The notes under the pieces are model-generated. The model had not been told where the DNA came from. It made no database searches and saw only the letters and a list, made by a program, of their open reading frames with translations. The translations under genes and the position numbers were made by a program. Of a stretch of DNA of 64,000 bases, positions 55,334-64,000 are shown one piece after another (positions within the stretch are counted from its first letter, which is position 1; every line of letters starts with the position of its first letter). This DNA comes from Pyrenula massariospora (lineage: Eukaryota > Ascomycota > Eurotiomycetes > Pyrenulales > Pyrenulaceae): positions 3,244,094-3,308,093 of the forward strand of contig JAGFMI010000001.1 of assembly GCA_021030905.1 (NCBI GenBank), written 5' to 3'.

Positions 55334-57922
55334 GGCGGTCAAAAACCGCAATGTGAGCCTGAAGGAAAGTGGTGAAATATTTTAAATGATCTTTAATTGC
55401 ATCAGGAATTCTGGCTAGTAGATGGCAACAAATCTTGTCTGGATAACTGTAGTGAGGGTTTACATCGTCACCAATGGAGCTCGAGAATCAGAAGATAGCG
55501 ATGCTGCGGATAAATAGTCAGGCTTCAATGAAGTGGTCTTGAATCATGATGAAATTGAAGAAACTCGGACGAAATGAGAGTCTCCGATTGGCTGGGTTGT
55601 TTAGCTTGGGAGCCGAGCTTTCAAATCCCGAGCCGAACCAGTGTCTCTTTTCCTCATTCAGTCTCTGCTAAAGTGCATATCACTGGGTGATAGAAGGTAT
55701 AGAGGCCTTTACGTCTTCAAGCTCGAAATAGCGAAGGGATTTTCAAACTTTCACCATTCCAGTCTCTATGTAGGGACCTATACAAAGGGGAGCATATTCT
55801 AACGCTCATACGGTTATTGAATGTAGTGAGTCGCCAGGAATCCATACTTTGCCACTCTGGTTCGTTTCTTTGGTACGTTCTAAGCAAAATTTGTCTGAAA
55901 ATTTCGAATACATTAGTATTGGCAACACATAGCCCTTTGTGCCCTTGCTAGGTCTCAAGGTCGGCCTAGCGCGAGTCTCTATGCCAGTCTTAGAGCGTGA
56001 CCTCTCTGCTTGGGTTATTTCGACTGATCCAAATGTGAGAGTCTATATGAGGGCAACAAACGCAATAATGGGGTTGATAGACCTTATACGTAGCATATCA
56101 TACCAGAGACCTCGTCGGGCCAAGACAGCCAACCCTCAGAATTTCCAAGCTTAACGAATCCTACCCTCTACGTCAACCACGCTGGACATTATGAGCATGC
56201 GGCTGTGAAAGGGCACACGTGAAATCTTGGGCCACAGTGTCAGCCGACGGGCGGATGTCTCTTGTCGGCGGTGATGACTGCAGGGAGAGGCAAAGTCATC
56301 CACCCATGACTATTGAAAGCTAATGCACATCTTCTTGGGGGCTCCTTGCGCCCGAACTCACTTCGAAACCAGCATGTTTCGTCCTAGGGGACCCGAGACG
56401 AGGTTCTGTACGAGAAGTGGCCTGTCGATCGGCTTGCCAAGAGCATTACATGCAGGTGCCTCTGAAAGATTCACTACTCTCGCCGATTACTATCACCTGT
56501 GTAATCTGGGATCCGGTCTTTGGGAGGCTAGAAGTAGTTAGACTCTTAGGAGTCAATCTACCGTGAGGCTCTTTCTCCACCGAACCAGTTGTCGCTCTAC
56601 GACTTCTGTCAAGCGATATGCTCATTATCGTCTATACAATAGGATAAAAGCGCGCTAAACCTAAACGAACACTGTTTTCGAGCTCGCGAACAAAATTCGT
56701 CTGCTCGCCAAAATAGATAGAAGAACAAGGAATTATATACAACCCCTCGCGTTTACCACCTCTGTTTGACAACTTCGTTATTGAACTGAACCTGACAACG
56801 TCTCTCTAGCATCTTAGGGATGGATCTTACATGGCCTTACGTTCCTTGAATCTATGATAACACGATCATGTATAGGGTGCCCATTACATTACCCGGTCTT
56901 CAAATCATATTCTTAAGGAAACTAAAAATCAGCGCGAGACCCTTCTGCTACCTATTTCAATGCTTGATAGCGTAGTATTTAAATCAACCATAAACACTCG
57001 GACAGGTAGAAAAAGTTTCTTCCCTCTGATTACAATCCTAACTTTGACTTCGTTTCAAGCTCCTTTTCAATGGGCCCACACAAGCTTATGTACAGGTCGA
57101 GAATCATAAGCAAGCTAGTCGCAAGAAGCTATGCTGATAACGACTCTAATTTGGCCCGTCTATAGGTAGATGAATATCCAAATGACTTCTATCTGCCGCA
57201 TCAGAGATGGTTCCATGATCTGCAGGCTGGAAGGACTCAATCATCTTTGCCCCGTGTCAAGCCACAGTATTCGAGGTGCTGCTATCGGCACATCGATCGC
57301 AAGCCATAAAGATCGTCCTACGAAGTCGCAAGGTCAACGTGGAAGACGTTGGAGGTTTCCAAAGAACGCCAAAGAGCAGGGTCGTCATTCCCGTCAACGC
57401 TACAATGGTGGAACGGGCTTCAGTATCAGGCCTCGACAAAAGTATAAACATTTTATACTGAACAACTAATTGTTACCGTTGTCTTCGTTACAAAGCTCGA
57501 CTGCGAATGGAGAAAATTAAATCTTTTCTCGGCAGGGTGCTAGAGTATTATGTTCTTGATCTGAATAGAGAACATCATTTGCGCTGTCAAACAGCCTAGT
57601 TCTCTTTATGTCAACAGATCTCTCCTGCTTTTTACATATTACGTCCACCAAAGTTTTGTACTGATCCCAGTTGCTGATTTGCTGCAGCTCAATATAAGCC
57701 ACTGCTGAGGGAGTTCGAAGAATGAAAGCTTTTATACTTAAGGATCTGCAGTAATAACATGTTTCAAACTCTAAAATGTCGAATTTTCCTGTTCTCTGTG
57801 AGACTTTCACCATCCTAATGTGTACCGCTCCACCGTGGTTATTGGTTCGACTTGTACTTTGTTAAAGAAAGGAAATGATGCGAAGTCTTTGATAAAACTG
57901 CATCGATCCGTCTCGGATATGC
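55334..57922. other. 2.6-kb gene-poor stretch
   Basis: The region upstream of the second regulator holds no convincing gene. A 98-codon frame at 57517-57813 (-) directly downstream of the deaminase has an ATG but no recognisable motif. No RNA gene or transposable element was recognised. Confidence 0.4.
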
Positions 57923-60105
57923 TCATGCTATCGCCCGCAGCCTCAAGAGCATATCCCCTTCCCTCAGCATTAGCCCGGTCCTCGAGAATAGCACATTGTC
58001 TGGGGTCTCTTCCTCCAACCATTTGCCTTCTCCGATGTCCACGACATACCCAACTCGCTCTATGTCTAAAATGAGGTGAGATGAAGAAAGACATTCAAAC
58101 TCTATCACTAAGAGCCTTTTCGAGTCTGTTCCCCGGGAACATGGAAAGAGGGATGAGGCGTCGTATTGCAACATAACGTGTAGGCCAGGGGAGATGATGT
58201 CGATTGAGCCGTCGTACGCTGTATCAATGGTAATATCAGTAATCTCTCCGGGTTGCAGATAGATTTTTGGGAAACTATTGGAAGATTGAGAGATGGTCGA
58301 TAGAGATGATGATGATGATAATGATGGTGGTGGTGGATCACAGGTGTTGCTTAGCTGAGGAGAGAGAAGGGGTTTTTGCTGCAGTTCAAGGCGCAATTGC
58401 TCATCCAGTTCGAAGTGTGTGGCATCTTTAAGACTTGTCCTGGACCTTCGGTTCGATGTAATGGCGGGTTGGGGCGGAGTGCCAGATGAATGGAGAGTGT
58501 CGGGAACCTCGTCCCGGGTTTTCTCCATGCTCGTGCTCAAGAGCACTGCCTTTCCGTTGCTTCTTCCAGGGCTCGAACTATTATCCGCAGTCTCTCTCTT
58601 GTACGCTGCTGAAGCTCGCAGTGTACTCTGAGAGCGTTGCGAGCCAGCCGATAGTATAGAAGGCGTCATTGTCCCTAATAAGTCAACCCTGCTCTCCATT
58701 GGCTCTAAGCGCCTTGGAATTTTTGTGACGCCTAGATAATCACATAACCTGTTATCAATGGTTTGAGTATATGCAGGAAGTAGAGCCTGTATGTTGTCGA
58801 CCATAACCGCGCCTCGTTTGCTAGCCATTGAGACTGATAATGAATCAGGCCATTTCCAGCTTTCGTACAGCTTGCCGTGTGTGCTAGGGATAAAGTAGCG
58901 ACCATGAAGTTTCAATAAGAGGTGGCAGAGATAACATGCGCTTTTACTTGAGCATATGACGCGAGGACGCTGGCTTTCGGGAATCTGCTCGTAGTAGAGA
59001 AGGAGTTGGATTTCAGCATGTAAGCGTGAGGTTTCACAAAGGCGCGATTTGATAGATTCTAATGTTTTCGGCAACTTTTCTCTGCGGAGATTAGCAACTT
59101 TTAGGAGCATTTCCTGCGTGCAGCTGGTTTCGATGAGCTCGTCCATATTCGAAGATATTGATATCGAGTGTCGTTGAGCTTTTTGTTGAATGTTGATAAA
59201 CTTGGTAGAGATCTTTGCGAAGGCTCTGTACTTTCTAGCTACCCTGAGAAGTTCTTGGCAGCTTTCGCTGTATTGGCTGATTTTCCTCAATTTGTCCAGC
59301 AACGATTCTGTTGTATGCTCATTCCAGATACCTGGACTGGACGGAATTTGTCTGAGATAATGTTCGTGTTTAAGGAGGATCTCATGTAACTGTCTGACAA
59401 GATCGAGAACATGGCTGTCAGCCTGAGGGGATCGCGCCTCATTAGGTTCTAATTCTTCGAGACAGTTGAATAGCATTTGAACACCGTCGATGTCCCTCGT
59501 TAGGTCCTGAAACCAAGTTCGGTCACCAATGTTCTGCAAAAGAACCTTGGCAGACTCTAGCCTCTGAGTCAGTGTAACTTTGTCTCTAGTTTTCCGAGAC
59601 ACTGCATGCCGGGATCGAAGGCGAGAGAGAATACGTCGCCGATTCAGGGACAGGACCACTTTGAACAGATTTTCATAGTTTTCAGAGCGATTCACTGTCA
59701 GCACAGATTCAGCAGGTTACAAACTTGGTATTAAGGAAGAATCAGACCATCAATAGCTTCATTTTGGAGAATTCGAGATATTTCCTTCAATCCAGTAAGA
59801 AGATTCTCATGGGTCCCGGTATTTGCGGCGAAACAAATTTGTAAGCAACTGTTTTGAATATCTTCCTCTATACAAAACGCTAACACACGGAGTGGATCGT
59901 CAGACCAGGCACACAAAAAAGCCAGTTGTTTTACGATTAGATTCTCATGCTTGAACGGTATTGTCCTACCAGGCCGAGGTTCTTGTAGCTTTGGCCCATC
60001 ATCGGATGTGTTGACGCTCGGCTGCTCAGGCAAATTATTCACGAGACCTAGAAGAACAATCTTTAGAGCAAGGAGGTCAACAGGGCTTGCTATGTATTGT
60101 GACAT
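57923..60105 (-). CDS. OTT_1508-like deaminase-superfamily protein
   Basis: Two exons (59748-60105 and 57923-59694) with a 53-bp intron give 709 aa. The central region shows the zinc-binding deaminase core in fungal OTT_1508 style: SRLHAEIQLLLYYEQ with HAE at about 345-347, then PRVICSSKSACYLCHLLLKL with Cys at about 367, 373 and 376. This is followed by the family-typical GRYFIPSTHGKLYESWKWP. The family belongs to the cytidine-deaminase fold; its fungal members are numerous and their substrates are unknown. The N-terminal half is helical (for example LLDKLRKISQYSESCQELLR). After about residue 440 comes a Ser/Pro-rich linker with an imperfect trinucleotide microsatellite, then a compact beta-rich C-terminal domain (GEITDITIDTAYDGSIDIIS to GLMLREGDMLLRLRAIA). 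A 70-codon frame starting at 60289 overlaps the start and may be an upstream exon, so the N-terminus is uncertain. Confidence 0.8.
58309..58337. repeat. Trinucleotide microsatellite inside the deaminase gene
   Basis: An imperfect GAT/GGT trinucleotide run on the plus strand encodes Pro and Ser runs (DPPPPSLSSSSS) on the coding minus strand. It lies in the disordered linker before the C-terminal domain. Confidence 0.7.
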
Positions 60106-63002
60106 TGACTGATCGATAGAGGTGGAAATTAAAAGGCGTAAAATCTTTCGCTTTCGATGAAGATGGAGCGGGGCAAGGTGATTCTTTTCGTTGGCTATTG
60201 GTCAAAAACTTGCAAGGATAGCTCTTAAGATCCACAAGAGCCTTCCCGATGAATGGCAATAATTCTGGTAGATATTGAATAAGATTCATATCTTGACTCG
60301 AGTTTTTCTTGTTTTTCTAACACTTGACAGATATTATATAGAACAACGTGGGAGCTTAAGAAAGCCGGTTCCTTCAGCCTTTCTATACGGCCTTACCGCC
60401 TGCCCTTAGCGTCTCGTCGATGTAGTCACCCACGAAGGAGGAAAATCGAAATGTAGTTTCAGTTGAAACCAAACATTACATTTCCAATTTTTGGTATGGA
60501 GATAAGCATGGCTTGGTCCTTTCTAGATAGATAAATCCGAGGTGTTATAAAGGACTATCGGACGATCCCTGCCTATGGGATTGTATTGATCGAGGGCATC
60601 ATTTCCTACACGCAAATGTGGAATTACTTACACTAGGTCATCATTGACTAGAGAAGGTAAGCTTCGGCTGTAACGGTGATTGAGCGGAAATATTTCGAAG
60701 GCGTAAAAGACACGTATTGGATCCCATCAATTAATATATCTGGAGCCTAAATCCCAATGCTCTTAACTCTTGTGGTGATTAGAAACTTCAAGGTCTTGTG
60801 CACATAGGGCAGACGCCGTCTAAGAAGCTCGAGCAATGTACGAAGCAGGGCTTAAGCCGACGGAACCAAAAGCAGGGGTCTGTACGAACGACAGGGACTT
60901 GCAAGATGCTAAGACACTCGGAGAAACGGAGAGCGAGATACAAAAGAAGAGAGGCGAGACACGCCGAGGAAGAGGTAAGGGGAAAGAGAGACAGACAATG
61001 TCAGGGGTCGATGCAGCATGGGTGTGGGAGATCCGAAATACTCTACTGAGTAGGCTATTTACAACAGCTATCACGAGCGGTACGGATACCACAAGTAAGC
61101 GTTTAGACGAAGTGACCTTCGCGGTGGATCGAGCTCATCCCGAGAGGACGAAATCACGTTCGGAGACTATTAATGTGACACACGATGGGGAGACTAGACC
61201 ACTTAGTAGAGGATCGATTTAGAGTAGGATAGACCTAAGAGGGGCGACTTTTGGTGAAGGCACTAGATATGCACTTAAGCTTGTACCAAGCTTTATCTCT
61301 TTCCAAAGGTAACTCTTTAACAACGTTGAACAAAGAACAACGTCGCATATGAAGCAAGACGATCGTTTCCGAGCTTTTACATGAGGCTTTCGTTAGACGA
61401 GATCACCCCCCAAATTGATCACCTGGAGAGCCTCTTACGTATTGTTGAGATTCGCGAAGCCGTAGCTGATAGTGTTTTTTATATGCAACCAAAAGCTTGG
61501 ATAGTTGCATGTGGATTCAGTTTCGCAGGGTCGGTAAGATAGGTGTAGAAAATTTGTAGCGGGTTAGCAAAGAGCTCACTTTGCGAACGCTAAGGCGGCT
61601 CCACAGCGCGAATAACAGGATTACAAAAGAAAGAGTAATACTACTCTCAGGCGGCTGATCCGGACTCTGGAATCCTCATAATTTAAATCCCTTTCGACGG
61701 GCTTGAAGTAAGCTCTAGAACCTAGCCGGCGCGCTGAGTAGACGCCATACTGGCTGGAACATTTCCCGCGATAAAATGTACACGCAATGAACCTCGCGCC
61801 CAATTGGTTCTCCATCACAGAGATGTGAGAGCGTGAGAGCATTGTAACATCGTTTGACAGACCGCTTACCTGCAGAAATCGCACATTATCCTGGGGAAGA
61901 AAATAATTATGGTGGTAAAAGAGACAGAAGAGCAAGAAGCATTGATGAAAGGACGGACAGGAAAATCCAAAATCATTGAGCTCTGCACAGCCCTAGTCGA
62001 CGAGAAGATAACTACATTGAAGCACATATAGATTTGAGGCTGAGCAGAATCGACGAGCTCGCAATGTTAGAAAACTTAGAGGCACCATGATTGTCTATCC
62101 CAAGAGGTTTCAAACAAGAGGTAAATTACACCAACTATAGTGGTTGGAAAACCTTATCCAGCGTGACGACGTCTTAAAATGCCTTCCATCGTTAGAAATC
62201 ATCCTCCTTCAACATCGCCTAGAAGGTTGTACATCTATAAGAATCTGAGCCCAGACCGACATACTAGATACGGCCGCATCTCATCAGATGTTAGGAGTCT
62301 TTCTTGGTCTTTCAAAAGGAGCAAAGAGTTGGAAGAGCCAGATACACGTTCGCAAGAGGCTAGATTGTGAACACGACTCGAGCGTCATTAAGAAATAATG
62401 TACAGGCACGAGGAAGTTATGCTGAAGCTCATTAATTTCACACCTCTCACAGCTCCTTAGTCTTTTGGTCTGCACCACCGCAAACCCGTATATAATCGGT
62501 CGTATCGCCGACCCCAGGTCGCTTTCTCAAGACCACGAAGACAAACTTCTGACATCTGCTTGCCGTATTGAAGTTCCTCGGGAGGGGAAGGTCTTTGATT
62601 AAGGCACTTCCAAGGACTGACATTACATTCTCATCCCCCACCACTCATTCATCATCGGTACACCTCGTTCTGCCTCTGGATGTGATCCTAGGTGTTAAGT
62701 ATATCCTCCGGTGCAACCTTGCTAATTTTCTGTAAGATGACCATCCCCATTATCATCATCAATCTTCTCCATCGATCTCTACCGTCAATTTAGCAATAGT
62801 CTATATGGTAGCATTTCCTCGCTAGACTCACAATAGCCTCCCTTCTCATGTCCGCACTATCGCTTGTTCCAGATTCGGGTAGTTGGTTATAGGAGCAGTA
62901 GTAGGAAAGGCATGCTTGCGGCTGCAGTAGTAGAAAAGATCGCGGGAGGCGGCTTTAAGCGTGCATGCGAAGGCAACTTGCAGAGCCAAGGGACTGGGCG
63001 CA
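60106..63002. other. Subtelomeric gene-free stretch
   Basis: About 2.9 kb with no convincing coding sequence. A frame on the minus strand at 60077-60289 may be an extra 5' exon of the deaminase gene. A purine-rich stretch lies at about 60900-61000. No helicase or other typical telomere-linked gene was seen. Confidence 0.45.
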
Positions 63003-63115
63003 GGTTAAGCAGATGTTGTAGGCGTGGCGATCGTTTTCGTCAAGAAGGAACAGGAGCCGAAAATCAGCTTACAGGGGCAGCAGCCTCGGTGACGGTGCTC
63101 AAAATGGTCGATCCG
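63003..63115 (+). repeat. Telomere-proximal copy of the two-box repeat
   Basis: A box B-like segment (AGATGTTGTAGGCGTGGCGA region, 63003-63041) is followed 69 bp later by a box A-like segment (GGGGCAGCAGCCTCGGTGAC region, about 63070-63115, continuing into ATGGTCGATCCGG). Order, strand and spacing match units of the array near 51 kb. Confidence 0.5.
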
Positions 63116-63923
63116 GATGCAAAACTACATCGTTGGGGGAAATATAGGGCTTACTTAGTCCCATCCTGTCTTGTGAGCACTAATACACTTGAAGACTGAC
63201 ACATTGGGTTTCTGAGCGAATGCGTCTTCTTGTTCGGCGTTGTCGATCAGGTCTTGAGTATTTTGGTGTCTCTGCTGGCGTGGGCAGCGTGTCGAGGCTG
63301 CTTTATATCGGCCAGAGTTTCGGGTTTGGACTTCTCAGGCCTCTCAGTGAGGTTGTTGCTCGCATCGGTTCATAGCTAGTGGTGTTTCCTAATGTCTCTA
63401 CCGCAAATCACGATGCATTCGTAGAAGGAGCTATGGCTCTGAAGATTGAAAGTCATTCATCACGTTGCGTCGCTATAATGCATGTCAACAGTTTGAGAAT
63501 GTAGCCCGATCTTAAATCAAGAAACCCATAGGCATCACTGCACGTTGGAGGAGGTTCTGTACGGCCTACGCCCTGTCACAGACAATCAACAGGGGAAAAC
63601 GAACCCCTCGAGGTGAGCTCGGCGCAACTCAATCTTGACGTTCGTCGCTCTTTGGAAGATGAAGATCAAGCCATAAATTCAAAAAAGTCTCGCCGTCACC
63701 ATGCCACAGATCTCGCCATACGGAAAAAGCTCGCCTCGTAAACCTTTAGAACGAAATAGAACGAAAAGATGCGCTACATGGGTATAATGAGCCATTGATA
63801 TCAAGTCGATGAAGAGTACAATTGTGCGATGTGAGCATTGATGATAAGAATAAGGTGAATTAAGGCTGCCACAGGCATTAAAGCCAGATAGTACTAACAC
63901 AACTTACTTTGGTGCTTGGATTC
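63116..63923. other. Telomere-adjacent unique sequence
   Basis: Roughly 800 bases directly before the telomere. There is no recognisable gene and no internal telomere-like tract. Confidence 0.4.
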
Positions 63924-64000
63924 TTAGGGTTAGGGTTAGGGTTAGGGTTAGGGTTAGGGTTAGGGTTAGGGTTAGGGTTAGGGTTAGGGTTAGGGTTAGG
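63924..64000 (+). repeat. Telomere, (TTAGGG)n
   Basis: Twelve complete TTAGGG units and part of a thirteenth run uninterrupted to the end of the window. The G-rich strand points toward the end, as expected for a right chromosome terminus. TTAGGG is the repeat of most filamentous ascomycetes. The short length probably reflects assembly trimming. Confidence 0.99.

Noticed and set aside
57517-57813. 98-codon ORF with ATG just downstream of the deaminase stop
   Set aside because: No recognisable motif; it could be a terminal exon of an alternative deaminase transcript, but no supporting splice pair was found.
62864-63199. 111-codon ORF near the telomere
   Set aside because: It is largely composed of the two-box repeat sequence and lacks protein-like composition.

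Overview
The window is the right-hand end of a chromosome from a filamentous ascomycete (Pezizomycotina). The last 77 bases are a TTAGGG array running to the end of the sequence. Genes carry short introns, mostly 45-70 bp with GT..AG ends and CTRAY-like branch sites. Gene content is typically fungal: two Zn2Cys6 regulators, a Pth11/SAT4-type membrane protein, flavocytochrome b2, an Mga2/Spt23 factor and a fungal-type OTT_1508 deaminase. The species cannot be read from the sequence. Exon structures were derived by hand from splice sites and frame continuity; for every spliced model the exon lengths sum to a whole number of codons.

Positions 1-30000 look like ordinary core chromosome with closely packed conserved genes. 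In order: an RS/RD-rich protein (-), an acyl-CoA dehydrogenase (+), an Mga2/Spt23-like ER-anchored transcription factor (-), an amino-acid permease (-), a GNAT-like protein (+), RNase H1 (-), a Na+/H+ antiporter (-), a GT71 mannosyltransferase (-), a DUF202 membrane protein (-), flavocytochrome b2 L-lactate dehydrogenase (+), a 6-phosphofructo-2-kinase/fructose-2,6-bisphosphatase (-) and a secreted SMP-30-like beta-propeller (-).

Positions 30000-64000 are a sparse, accessory-type subtelomere. Isolated genes sit between multi-kilobase non-coding stretches: a Pth11-like receptor (+), a Dal5-type transporter (-), a tiny cysteine-rich secreted protein (+), a Zn2Cys6 regulator (-) facing a monocarboxylate-type MFS transporter (+) across a shared promoter, a degenerate repeat array, a second Zn2Cys6 regulator (-) and an OTT_1508-type deaminase (-). 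The final 3.8 kb has no convincing gene but holds another copy of the repeat motif and then the telomere.

Functional themes are carbon and lipid metabolism on the core side (fatty-acid oxidation, desaturation control, lactate, fructose-2,6-bisphosphate) and environmental sensing, uptake and secretion on the telomere side. Points most worth follow-up are the exon-by-exon duplicated six-cysteine secreted protein, the two-box repeat family shared by the 51-kb array and the telomere-proximal region, the subtelomeric deaminase, the regulator/transporter pair, and an Mga2/Spt23 gene whose last intron decides whether the protein has a membrane anchor.
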